The notes below the pieces were generated by a model, which had not been told where the DNA came from, did not search any database, and saw only the letters and a program-made list of their open reading frames with translations. Both the position numbers and the translations under genes were made by a program. Below are positions 1 through 7,209 of a stretch of DNA of 58,279 nt, in pieces (positions within the stretch are counted from its first letter, which is position 1; each line of letters starts with the position of its first letter). Source of the stretch: Gallionella sp. (GTDB lineage: Bacteria > Pseudomonadota > Gammaproteobacteria > Burkholderiales > Gallionellaceae); contig JAUSAO010000135.1 in assembly GCA_030652475.1 (NCBI GenBank), forward strand, positions 1 through 58,279, given 5' to 3'.

Positions 1-383
1 GGGTGGATTTCCACTTCAGAATACGGGTGAAACTATGTCAAGCTGATGGGCCAGCGCCTTGCTTGTAGCCCAATGGAATAGGGAGTCTTGGAATTTTAAA
101 AACAGTAACTGTACATAGTTCACTTCTGTGCATAGGTGCCATCAGCAGTCCGTCGAGGTTTGAAATTTGCAGCAAGAAAGCTGACACTCGCGACCAGTCA
201 ATAGATATCCTGCTTTGACAATAAACGAGGCGATCAGATACTAAGTACGATCTTGTGTGCAATTCGTATCGCTTGATCATATAGTCGTCGCGAAAACCGA
301 CGACGTTGGTGGCAAGTGTGCGAAACCGATTACACCATCAGTCTTCGAATGACTAAGCTGATATTTATGGATCACTATATTCA
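1..383. other. Intergenic/accessory left edge with a repeat copy
   Basis: No convincing gene is visible before the TPR protein. Short open frames here lack recognisable domains and good ribosome binding sites. The stretch is AT-rich compared with the core and carries the first copy of the CAGTCCGTC-centred repeat (about 135-190). It probably belongs to the same accessory segment as the toxin-antitoxin modules downstream. Confidence 0.5.
135..190. repeat. CAGTCCGTC-type repeat, copy 1
   Basis: The core CAGTCCGTC lies at 146-154, preceded by GTGCC and followed by GAGGTTTGAAATT and then CTGACACTCG. The same order of elements recurs around 2237 and 3006. A shorter match occurs at 3627. The copy lies just before the TPR gene, outside any supported coding sequence. 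Confidence 0.6.
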
Positions 384-1304
384 ATGAAAACTCCATGCCC
401 ACTCTGCGTGAAACGAAAAGCTCAGAGACGTTGTTTGCGTCAGAATAACTCAGAAATTTGCAGTCTCTGTTGTGCGGAAATGCGTAATGAAACATGCGGC
501 GACTGCTCGCACTACACCGTTGCCAAGCGTTATCACGCAGACCGTCAAATTCAGGAGCGTCATTTTATAGCTGAGTTTGACCCTGAGGTGGAAGATGCAG
601 TTGACAATGCGCTGGGTCTTGCCGAACGAGGCAAAACTGATGCTGCATGGACGGCGATGACTGATTTGTCCAATGAGTACCCGATGAATCATTCCGTATG
701 CTATGGAATGGGTACAGTGCACGCCATTAAGGGTGAGTATAAGGAATCGGTCAAGTGGTTTGATAAAGCCATTTCCATTTTTCCTTACTTCGTCGAGGCT
801 TATTTCAATTTGGCTGTGTCATATCAGAATCTATTTGATCTCGGGAATGCTATCCGTGCTTATCGCAAAGTTGTGGAGCTGGGAGACTCAAATGATATTC
901 CCGCAAAAGAAGCTCGATCATTCCTAGAAGATATGGCAGCTTCCATCCGTCAAACCGAAGGCGTTGATCTGGATAGTTATATTGAGTCACAGTCAGAATT
1001 TGATCGCGCCTTTACGTTAATGGAGCAGGAAGACTGGTCTGGTGCGTTGGCTGGTTTTCGTGCCAGTGCTGCAAGAAATAACAGCAATGCACCGATTTAC
1101 GGAAACATGGGATTATGCCTCGCTAAAATGGGCTATAAGGCACAGGCATTGGCCGCATTAGATCGTGCAATTGAAATAGATCCGCAGTACGAGCCAGCTA
1201 TGACAAATCGTATTGCTGTTGAACTTATGACAGAAGGCATTCCCATGCATAGTGATGGATTCAAGCGGATCGAATTCGGCAAGGAGAAGTTTCTAGCCCG
1301 CTAA
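384..1304 (+). CDS. TPR-repeat protein with N-terminal cysteine cluster
   Basis: A 306-residue protein of unknown function. The first 45 residues contain a dense cysteine cluster (CPLC near residue 5, C17, CSLCC near 26-30, C37, C40) that looks like a small zinc-binding module. The rest is helical with TPR-like units, clearest near residues 105-175 and 220-285 (for example the motif around AIEIDPQYEPA). TPRs usually mediate protein-protein contacts, so this may be an adaptor; no catalytic domain is seen. No strong Shine-Dalgarno precedes the ATG. Lower GC than the core genes and the neighbouring toxin-antitoxin modules suggest horizontal acquisition. The coding call is solid; the function is open. 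Confidence 0.8.
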   Translation: MKTPCPLCVKRKAQRRCLRQNNSEICSLCCAEMRNETCGDCSHYTVAKRYHADRQIQERHFIAEFDPEVEDAVDNALGLAERGKTDAAWTAMTDLSNEYPMNHSVCYGMGTVHAIKGEYKESVKWFDKAISIFPYFVEAYFNLAVSYQNLFDLGNAIRAYRKVVELGDSNDIPAKEARSFLEDMAASIRQTEGVDLDSYIESQSEFDRAFTLMEQEDWSGALAGFRASAARNNSNAPIYGNMGLCLAKMGYKAQALAALDRAIEIDPQYEPAMTNRIAVELMTEGIPMHSDGFKRIEFGKEKFLAR

Positions 1305-1509
1305 AAAACCACAGTGCCGGCAAACTTGAGTGACGGCTTGCATGCGTACATATATTGCAATATGAATCGTAACAATGCGCCATTTACATGGCCGGCATGT
1401 TTTTTTTGCGCTGTAAGGCATTTTTAGTTGCTCTGTTTGTAAAAGGAAAGCGGCCATTGCTTAAATGAATGCCAATGTTTATACTTGCGTCTAAACGTGG
1501 TGCAGGAGA

Positions 1510-1770
1510 ATGAACATGACTGAAGTAATGCTGGATTTAAAACAATGGGGAAACAATCTGGGCGTACGTCTTCCCGCCGCGATTGCACGCGAAGCTCATC
1601 TGCACGTTCATCAGCGCGTCCGCATCTCGGTTGCGGAAGGTCTGATCACCATTGCGCCCGTGCAAGAAATGCCGCTGACGCTGGAACAACGGTTAGCCGC
1701 TTTTAATCCGGGACGGCACGGTGGCGAAACGATGCAATCCTCGCTAAGCGTGGGAGCAGAGAGATGGTAA
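1510..1770 (+). CDS. MazE/PemI-like antitoxin
   Basis: An 86-residue AbrB/SpoVT-type protein. The N-terminal half has the expected swapped-hairpin signature (LKQWGNNLGVRLPAAIA, then a VRISVAEGLITI strand). The C-terminal half is a low-structure tail of the kind that wraps around the toxin. It would bind and neutralise the downstream MazF-like RNase and repress its own promoter, as is usual for the family. Start: ATG at 1510 with CAGGAG about 3 nt upstream; an in-frame ATG at 1516 would be better spaced. Its TAA overlaps the toxin start by 7 nt, so the pair is translationally coupled. Confidence 0.88.
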   Translation: MNMTEVMLDLKQWGNNLGVRLPAAIAREAHLHVHQRVRISVAEGLITIAPVQEMPLTLEQRLAAFNPGRHGGETMQSSLSVGAERW

Positions 1771-2135
1771 AAGCCGCCTGGGTGCCTGATCGTCAGCAAA
1801 TTATCTGGATCGATTGCAACCCGCAGGTCGGGCGCGAAATGCGCGACGTTCATCCCTTCCTGGTGCTGTCCCCGCGAGCCTTTAACGATAAAACCTCGCT
1901 GGCCATCGGTCTGCCTATGACGACTGCCGAATACAATGCGGACAATCCGTTTGCTGTTGTGGCTGGGAATGCCACGGGGCGTAAAGCCGGAAAACCCAGT
2001 TATGTGCTGTGCCACCAGCCCAAGTCGTTCGACTGGCGTCTGCGCGCAGCGACTCCCCATCCGCTGGTCAGACTGGACGATGTCTTCTTCATGCAGGTGT
2101 GCGAGCGTCTCAACCAGATTATTCAGTTAGCCTGA
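1764..2135 (+). CDS. MazF/PemK-like endoribonuclease toxin
   Basis: A 123-residue PemK/MazF-family protein, normal length for the group. Family features include a GREMRDVHPFLVLSP segment (the usual G-x-E-x-x-x-x-R-P-x-L-V-x-S core with H in place of R), a central strand with LPMTT, and a C-terminal helix (VFFMQVCERLNQII). MazF toxins cleave single-stranded mRNA at short sequences, arresting growth when the antitoxin is lost. The gene starts inside the end of the antitoxin gene. The departure from the canonical RP dipeptide to HP lies next to the active-site arginine region, so activity should not be assumed. Confidence 0.87.
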   Translation: MVKAAWVPDRQQIIWIDCNPQVGREMRDVHPFLVLSPRAFNDKTSLAIGLPMTTAEYNADNPFAVVAGNATGRKAGKPSYVLCHQPKSFDWRLRAATPHPLVRLDDVFFMQVCERLNQIIQLA

Positions 2136-2216
2136 AGGATGCCGGATACGGCAACCCGAGAAATTATCCGATAAAGCCCGGCGTCGGCTATTTGTCGTGC
2201 AATAATGAAGGTCGAT

Positions 2217-2277
2217 GGGCAGGTGAGTGCCAATACCAGTCCGTCGAGATTGATAATTCGCCGCCATAAACCTGCCC
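2217..2277. repeat. CAGTCCGTC-type repeat, copy 2
   Basis: The core CAGTCCGTC is at 2237-2245, followed by GAGATTGATAATTCGCCGCC. The copy is framed by an 8-bp inverted repeat, GGGCAGGT (2217-2224) and ACCTGCCC (2270-2277), so it can form a hairpin. It lies between the MazEF-like and YefM/YoeB-like modules. Resemblance to copies 1 and 3 extends about 55 bp. Confidence 0.65.
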
Positions 2278-2408
2278 TTCATGGTCAGCAACAAGGCGCA
2301 TGACCAGAACTTGGCTTTCAGTCTGAAACCTGTTTACAGCATTTTTTCCTTGCGATAAGCAAAAATCTAATTTATAGTTGTTCAACTTATTGCTCAAGTG
2401 AGGCGACC

Positions 2409-2669
2409 ATGAAAGTTGTTACTTATTCGCATGCGCGAAATTCGCTCAAATCCGTTTTGGATAATGTTGTTCAGGATGCAGACGTGACTATAATCAGCCG
2501 GCGGGATGCAGAGGGTGATGCTGTCGTCATGTCTCTAGACAGCTACAACAGCATCATGGAAACATTGCACCTGACAAGCAACCCAGCAAATTCTGCCGCA
2601 TTGGCCAAGGCAATAGCGCAAGACAAAGCAGGCCAGGCTCAGAAACGTCAATTGCTAGCGGTTGAATAG
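2409..2669 (+). CDS. YefM/Phd-family antitoxin
   Basis: An 86-residue Phd/YefM-type antitoxin. The N-terminus ([20 protein letters not shown]) and the following VTIISRR...[16 protein letters not shown] match the family fold; the C-terminal tail is polar and helical, as expected for the toxin-binding part. It should neutralise the YoeB-like toxin 2 nt downstream and, with it, autorepress the operon. GAGG precedes the ATG at suitable spacing. It forms the second of three toxin-antitoxin modules in a row, all on the same strand. Confidence 0.92.
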   Translation: MKVVTYSHARNSLKSVLDNVVQDADVTIISRRDAEGDAVVMSLDSYNSIMETLHLTSNPANSAALAKAIAQDKAGQAQKRQLLAVE

Positions 2670-2671
2670 TC

Positions 2672-2932
2672 ATGCGCGCCATCCAGTTTGTGCCGGACGC
2701 ATGGGAGGCTTACCTGTATTGGCATGGGCAGGACAAGAAAACGCTTAAGAGGGTTAATACACTGATTACCGCTGCTGCGCGCGATCCATTCACCGGCATA
2801 GGCAAACCGGAACCCCTTCGTGGTGATTTATCTGGTTACTGGTCCCGTCGTATAGACGATGCGAATCGTTTGGTCTATCGCGCCACTGATTCAGAGTTGG
2901 TAATAGTGGCTTGTCGTTTTCATTATGTCTAG
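2672..2932 (+). CDS. YoeB/Txe-family mRNA interferase toxin
   Basis: An 86-residue YoeB-family toxin, standard length. Recognisable segments are the W-x-x-YLYW start, [24 protein letters not shown], the GYWSRRID strand with the catalytic-region arginine, RLVYRA, and the C-terminal CRFHYV, which carries the conserved His-Tyr pair. YoeB cleaves mRNA in the ribosomal A site. The gene follows the antitoxin by only 2 nt. All expected key residues appear present, so it is likely functional. Confidence 0.92.
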   Translation: MRAIQFVPDAWEAYLYWHGQDKKTLKRVNTLITAAARDPFTGIGKPEPLRGDLSGYWSRRIDDANRLVYRATDSELVIVACRFHYV

Positions 2933-2994
2933 TCGATAGGTCGTTCCGTGTATCCGCAATTTGACGGAAAATTTATCAAAGCGTATTGCTGGAA

Positions 2995-3056
2995 CGTGCC
3001 AGTTACAGTCCGTCAAGGTTGAAAAATTACCGCCAGAAATCTGACGTTCGTGGCAC
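2995..3056. repeat. CAGTCCGTC-type repeat, copy 3
   Basis: The core CAGTCCGTC is at 3006-3014, followed by AAGGTTGAAAAATTACCGCC and CTGACGTTCG. The outer edges GTGCCA (2996-3001) and TGGCAC (3051-3056) are inverted, with an inner GTCA/TGAC pair. It lies between the yoeB-like gene and the integrase remnant. Confidence 0.65.
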
Positions 3057-3098
3057 AGCATGTCATCATGCAGATACTGCATTTTGGAAATTATCGGA

Positions 3099-3613
3099 TT
3101 ATTTGTAAGCATTCGCCATTAGTTCGGCCTCTTTCCGAATTTCAAGCCGAAGCTCCGCCGGTTCCAGTACTTCCACATGATGCCACTGCCGCAGTATGTC
3201 CATAATCAACTCTGTGGGGTCGGCGTAGGGGACTTCCAAAGTATAGTGACCATTGGCATCGTATTTCCCAACTTGTGCACTCTCCCAACCACCCAGTTCT
3301 TGCAGCACATTAAGAGGTGTACCATCCTGCGCATGCCAGCTTGCCCATGTATGACGCAAATCATGCCAGCGGAAATTTTTTAATCCAACCGATGCACATG
3401 CAGTGCGCCATGTTTTGGTTGCCGTCTGTACAACCGGCTTACCTTCAAAAACAAATACGTATTTCTCGTTTCTACCTTCCCACCGCTGGAGAATCGCAAC
3501 AGCGTTATCAGAAAGCGGTACAGGGATGGGTTTGCCCGCTTTAGCCTGATCTGGATGAGTCCACGCTGTTTGACAACGTTGACCTTCTACTTTTATGAAA
3601 TTAAAATGACCGC
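3099..3613 (-). pseudogene. Remnant: tyrosine integrase C-terminus fused to WYL-type C-terminus
   Basis: Reading the minus strand from about 3613 gives an open frame without a start codon. It begins with integrase-like sequence (THPDQAKAGKPIPVPLSD, then FRWHDLRHTWASWHAQDG and LQELGGWES), including the conserved R-H-x-x-R-type box. After GGWES the similarity changes to the C-terminal segment of WYL-domain regulators (LEVPYADPTELIMDILRQW, VEVLEPAELR). The integrase tyrosine region is missing and the WYL protein lacks its DNA-binding and WYL core. This looks like a deletion that fused two dead gene ends, one from a mobile element and one from a regulator of the kind often found with defence genes. 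Confidence 0.7.
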
Positions 3614-3626
3614 AATGTCTCGGGAA

Positions 3627-3635
3627 CAGTCCGTC
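3627..3635. repeat. CAGTCCGTC repeat core, copy 4 (short)
   Basis: An exact CAGTCCGTC preceded by GGGAA. Similarity to the longer copies fades after GTGAG. It sits between the integrase/WYL remnant and the HigBA-like module, continuing the pattern of one copy per module boundary. Confidence 0.5.
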
Positions 3636-3717
3636 GTGAGTATCCGGTTTAGAGCAGTGAAATATACGTGAACTTATCCATGATTTATTTGTGATCTAAC
3701 TTGGGTTGATATACAAT

Positions 3718-3732
3718 CTCCCAAAACGGGAG
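3718..3732 (+). promoter_or_regulatory. Small hairpin covering the higB ribosome binding site
   Basis: CTCCC (3718-3722) and GGGAG (3728-3732) can pair across a 5-nt loop. GGGAGG is also the Shine-Dalgarno for the ATG at 3741. The stem is short, so a role in limiting toxin translation is only a possibility. Confidence 0.3.
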
Positions 3733-3740
3733 GTATTGAT

Positions 3741-4049
3741 ATGCGGGTAGTAGCAAAGAGTACCTTGGTTAAATTTTGGATACGCCCTGAGTATGCAGAT
3801 TCGAAAGGTGCATTGCAAAGCTGGTTTGATGAAGCAAGTAAAGCGAACTGGCTAACACCGCAAGATATTAAAAGTCAGTATAGAAGCGCCAGTATTTGTG
3901 GTAACAATCGAGTAGTGTTCAATATTTCTGGCAACAAATATCGACTGGTCGTGGAAATGCAATATCGTGCTGGAATTGTATGGGTCAAATTTATTGGAAC
4001 CCATGCGCAGTATGATCAAATCAATGTGGAGAATGTTAATGAATATTAA
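3741..4049 (+). CDS. HigB-family toxin
   Basis: A 102-residue protein of the HigB mRNA-interferase group (RelE superfamily). The typical features are an F-W-x-x-PEY-D-S N-terminal part, a central W-x-x-PQDIK segment, then CGNNRVVFNISGNKYRLVVEMQY and a C-terminal FIGTHAQYD motif, where the H and Y/D are characteristic. Family members cut mRNA on the ribosome. GGGAGG lies about 7 nt upstream of the ATG. Toxin precedes antitoxin, the usual order for higBA. Its end overlaps the antitoxin start by 11 nt. Confidence 0.92.
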   Translation: MRVVAKSTLVKFWIRPEYADSKGALQSWFDEASKANWLTPQDIKSQYRSASICGNNRVVFNISGNKYRLVVEMQYRAGIVWVKFIGTHAQYDQINVENVNEY

Positions 4050-4395
4050 GCCAATCCGAAACGATGCTGATTTGCAAGCTGCTTTTAAACGCCTGGAGGT
4101 TGTATATCAGGCGCAAGAAGGGACATCGGAATCAGATGAAATGGAAATCCTTGTGACATTGATTGAGGCGTATGAGAACAAGTATTTCCCGATGGGCATG
4201 GCCGATCCCGTTGAGGCTATCAAGTTCAGAATGGAACAACAGGGTCTTACGCAAAAGGATCTGGAGCCATTTATTGGCAGTAGTGGTCGCGTCTCAGAGG
4301 TGATGAATCACAAACGTCGTTTAAGTCTGCAAATGGTTAAGCGGTTGCATGACGGGCTGCGAATCCCATATGAAAGTCTTTTGGCAGCAGCATAA
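4039..4395 (+). CDS. HigA-family antitoxin (XRE HTH)
   Basis: A 118-residue antitoxin. The start was placed at ATG 4039 (MNIKPIRND) because it has GGAG about 7 nt upstream and matches the family N-terminus; the longer open frame from 3967 runs through the toxin gene and is unlikely. The N-terminal half is helical and acidic; the C-terminal half is an HTH_3-like domain (GLTQKDLEPFIGSSGRVSEVMN, then LSLQMVKRLHDGL). It binds HigB and represses the operon. It ends 29 nt before the convergent uvrB stop, the boundary between accessory and core DNA. Confidence 0.93.
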   Translation: MNIKPIRNDADLQAAFKRLEVVYQAQEGTSESDEMEILVTLIEAYENKYFPMGMADPVEAIKFRMEQQGLTQKDLEPFIGSSGRVSEVMNHKRRLSLQMVKRLHDGLRIPYESLLAAA

Positions 4396-4424
4396 AATCG
4401 TAACGGCTTGAAAGAGGGGGTTAA

Positions 4425-6449
4425 TTACAACGGTGAAAGTAGTACGCTCACGCGTAGCTTCTTCAACTGGTCACGCAATCCGGTGGCTTTTTCGAATTCC
4501 AGGTTTTTTGCGGCCTGCAGCATTTCTTTTTCCAGTCTGTTAATTTCCTTGGCTATCTGCTTCTGGCTCATCGCCAGGTATTTGGCTTGTTCCTGAGCAA
4601 CTTTCTGGTTGCTGCGCGCATCATCCATCTCGTACATGCCTTCGATGATGTCCTTGATACGCTTCTGAACGCCTTGCGGTGTGATGCCGTGCGCGAGATT
4701 ATGCGCGACCTGTTTGGTGCGGCGACGCTCGGTTTCATCCATCGCGCGTTTCATTGAGTTGGTGATTTTGTCGGCATATAAAATCGCCGTGCCGTGTAAG
4801 TGGCGCGCAGCGCGGCCTATGGTCTGGATCAGCGAGCGCTCGGAACGCAGAAATCCCTCTTTGTCCGCATCCAGTATCGCGACCAGCGATACTTCCGGTA
4901 TGTCCAGTCCTTCACGCAGCAGGTTGATGCCTATCAATACGTCAAACATGCCCAGACGCAGATCACGGATGATCTCGACGCGCTCGACGGTTTCGATATC
5001 CGAATGCAGATAGCGCACCTTGATGCCGTGCTCTGACAGATATTCTGTCAAATCTTCCGACATGCGTTTGGTCAGCGTGGTGACCAGTACGCGCTCGCCC
5101 ACCTTGATGCGCTGATGGATGGCAGACATCAGATCGTCTACCTGATTGATAGCCGGGCGCACTTCGATAACCGGATCAATCAGCCCGGTGGGGCGTACCA
5201 CTTGTTCGACTACTTGACCCGCGTGCTCGGCCTCGTACACGGATGGGGTGGCGGACACAAACACGCTCTGGCGCATGATGTGCTCGAATTCATCGAAACG
5301 CAGCGGCCGGTTGTCCATCGCAGACGGCAGGCGAAAACCGTAATTGACCAGATTCTCTTTGCGCGCGCGGTCGCCCTTGTACATCGCACCCACCTGCGGA
5401 ACCATTACATGGCTCTCGTCCAGGAACATCAGCGCATTGGGCGGCAGGTAATCCAGCAGCGTGGGCGGCGGATCGCCGGGATTGCGCCCCGACAGATGGC
5501 GTGAATAATTTTCAATACCTTTGGTGAAGCCGATCTCGACGAGCATTTCCAGATCATGGCGGGTGCGCTGCTCTATGCGTTGTGCCTCCACCAGCTTGTT
5601 TTCACGCACATAGAACGCGATGCGCTCAGCCAGTTCCAGCTTGATGGTTTCGATCGCCGTCAGCACGGTGCTGCGCGGTGTGACGTAATGGCTGGACGGA
5701 TAAACGGTGTAGCGCGGCACTTTCTGCTGTATGTGTCCGGTTAAGGGGTCGAACAGCGACAGCGTTTCCACCTCGTCGTCAAACAGCGTGATGCGCAAGG
5801 CCAGTTCGCTGCTTTCCGCCGGGAAGACATCAATGACATCACCGCGTACGCGGAATCGGCCGCGCGTAAAATCCACGTCGTTGCGCTCGTACTGCATTTC
5901 AACCAGACGCTTGATCACATCACGCTGCGCCATTTTTTCGTTGTGGCGCAGATGCAGAATCATGCCGTGGTAATCCACCGGATCACCGATGCCGTAAATC
6001 GCCGAGACGGTCGCGACGATGATGCAGTCTTCGCGTTCCAGCAGTGCTTTGGTGGCAGACAGGCGCATCTGCTCGATTTGTTCGTTGATCGAAGAATCCT
6101 TCTCGATGAACACATCGCGCGACGGCACATAGGCCTCAGGCTGATAGTAGTCGTAGTAGGAGACGAAATATTCCACCGCGTTCTCGGGGAAGAATTCACG
6201 CATCTCCGAATATAACTGCGCCGCCAGTGTCTTGTTTGGCGCCATTACCATCGCCGGACGACCGATTTGCGCGATGACATTGGCCATGGTGTAGGTCTTG
6301 CCAGAGCCGGTGACACCCAGCAGCGTCTGGAATGACAGGCCGTCGCGTATACCTTCGACCAGTTGCGCAATTGCCGCGGGCTGGTCGCCCGCCGGTTCAA
6401 AAGGCTGATGCAGGCGGTAAGGGCTATCGGGGAAAGTTTTGATGTTCAT
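4425..6449 (-). CDS. uvrB: UvrABC excision nuclease subunit B
   Basis: A 674-residue UvrB, full length. UvrB is the damage-verifying DNA helicase-like subunit of nucleotide excision repair; it receives lesions from UvrA and recruits UvrC. Seen here: Walker A GVTGSGKT near residues 44-51, the beta-hairpin segment [11 protein letters not shown], the helicase box DESHVMVPQ, the SATPS motif, the [14 protein letters not shown] and QTIGRAARH helicase motifs, and a C-terminal UVR motif ([19 protein letters not shown]) that contacts UvrC. The N-terminal [14 protein letters not shown] is canonical. It stands alone, convergent with the HigBA module. Confidence 0.98.
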   Translation of the reverse strand: MNIKTFPDSPYRLHQPFEPAGDQPAAIAQLVEGIRDGLSFQTLLGVTGSGKTYTMANVIAQIGRPAMVMAPNKTLAAQLYSEMREFFPENAVEYFVSYYDYYQPEAYVPSRDVFIEKDSSINEQIEQMRLSATKALLEREDCIIVATVSAIYGIGDPVDYHGMILHLRHNEKMAQRDVIKRLVEMQYERNDVDFTRGRFRVRGDVIDVFPAESSELALRITLFDDEVETLSLFDPLTGHIQQKVPRYTVYPSSHYVTPRSTVLTAIETIKLELAERIAFYVRENKLVEAQRIEQRTRHDLEMLVEIGFTKGIENYSRHLSGRNPGDPPPTLLDYLPPNALMFLDESHVMVPQVGAMYKGDRARKENLVNYGFRLPSAMDNRPLRFDEFEHIMRQSVFVSATPSVYEAEHAGQVVEQVVRPTGLIDPVIEVRPAINQVDDLMSAIHQRIKVGERVLVTTLTKRMSEDLTEYLSEHGIKVRYLHSDIETVERVEIIRDLRLGMFDVLIGINLLREGLDIPEVSLVAILDADKEGFLRSERSLIQTIGRAARHLHGTAILYADKITNSMKRAMDETERRRTKQVAHNLAHGITPQGVQKRIKDIIEGMYEMDDARSNQKVAQEQAKYLAMSQKQIAKEINRLEKEMLQAAKNLEFEKATGLRDQLKKLRVSVLLSPL

Positions 6450-6542
6450 GGCTAGCCGCGCATTGTACGGGCGTAGATTAAATCCGCCAGATAAAAAGTA
6501 TTCTGCCGAATAATAAACCAGAGGTGGGGGGGAAGAAACAGT

Positions 6543-6575
6543 CCGCGCCGGTCAGGGAGGTCAAAACCGGCGCGG
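6543..6575 (-). terminator. Hairpin downstream of the 36-aa miniprotein
   Basis: CCGCGCCGGT (6543-6552) and ACCGGCGCGG (6566-6575) form a perfect 10-bp GC-rich stem with a 13-nt loop. On the minus strand it is followed by a T-rich run (TGTTTCTTCC). It lies 12 nt after the miniprotein stop, the expected place for an intrinsic terminator. Confidence 0.65.
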
Positions 6576-6587
6576 CCTTTTGGACAA

Positions 6588-6698
6588 CTACAGAGAGGCG
6601 CTGAAAGAAACGTAAGTCGGAATTGCGACGATGAACGAAATGACGCTTGCCACAACCCAACGCACAAACCTGGCAACAGTAGAGTAAGCTTTTTTCAT
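6588..6698 (-). CDS. 36-residue hydrophobic miniprotein
   Basis: A short gene with all the hallmarks of being real: ATG at 6698 with a GAGGTG ribosome binding site about 6 nt upstream, 36 codons, TAG at 6588-6590, then a GC-rich hairpin with a T-rich tail. The predicted protein starts MKKAYSTVARFVRW and continues with one hydrophobic segment (VVASVISFIVAIPTYV, residues 15-30), with positive charges only before it. This fits a single-pass inner-membrane miniprotein with its N-terminus in the cytoplasm. The family is not recognised. It is oriented like uvrB but separated from it by the terminator. Confidence 0.6.
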   Translation of the reverse strand: MKKAYSTVARFVRWVVASVISFIVAIPTYVSFSASL

Positions 6699-6828
6699 TA
6701 TTACACCTCATCAAAAATTGGAATTACACACCTGTTTCATTGCATCGTTATTACTGCGCGATGTAACGACAGGCATGAATCAGAGAGGCATTATGAAAAA
6801 GAGTTCCATTTTCTATGCACAACGTTGC

Positions 6829-7209
6829 TTACTTCAGGCCGAAAACAGCGCGTGCGCGCGCCAGCACGGCATCCGGGTCAAAGGGTTTGGTGATGTAATC
6901 ATTGGCGCCGACAGAATAACCCCGCTGGCGATCTGAATCCTGACCCTTGGCGGTGAGCATGATAATTTCAATTCCCTGTAACGCCGGGTCGGCACGAATC
7001 TGCTCGCAGACATCATAGCCATTAAGAATCGGCATCATCACATCGAGAAAAACCAGTCGCGGGTAATGGCGTCGTATCACCTCCAGTGCCTCCGCGCCAT
7101 TGCTGGCCAGATAAATTTCTACGCCCTGATCTTCAAGTTCCTCAAGCGTTTCCTCCAGCAGGATGCGGATATGTGTTTCATCATCGACAATTACAATGGC
7201 GTTATTCAT
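6829..7209 (-). CDS. Single-domain response regulator (CheY-like)
   Basis: A 126-residue receiver domain with no output domain. Acidic pocket D9/D10, phosphoacceptor Asp56 (LVFLDVMMP), T/A in MLTAKGQ and the conserved lysine in ITKPFDPD are all present. It overlaps the HD-GYP gene by an ATGA junction (7206-7209) and is the last gene of a three-gene operon, so it probably shuttles phosphate from the hybrid kinase at 8564-11440 or relays the signal to another partner. A stand-alone receiver needs a binding target, which cannot be identified here. Confidence 0.93.
   Translation of the reverse strand: MNNAIVIVDDETHIRILLEETLEELEDQGVEIYLASNGAEALEVIRRHYPRLVFLDVMMPILNGYDVCEQIRADPALQGIEIIMLTAKGQDSDRQRGYSVGANDYITKPFDPDAVLARARAVFGLK

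Noticed and set aside
130-3640. Classical integron cassette array with attC sites
   Set aside because: The repeats between modules lack the paired RYYYAAC/GTTRRRY boxes and no integron integrase is seen. They are reported as a separate, undefined repeat instead.
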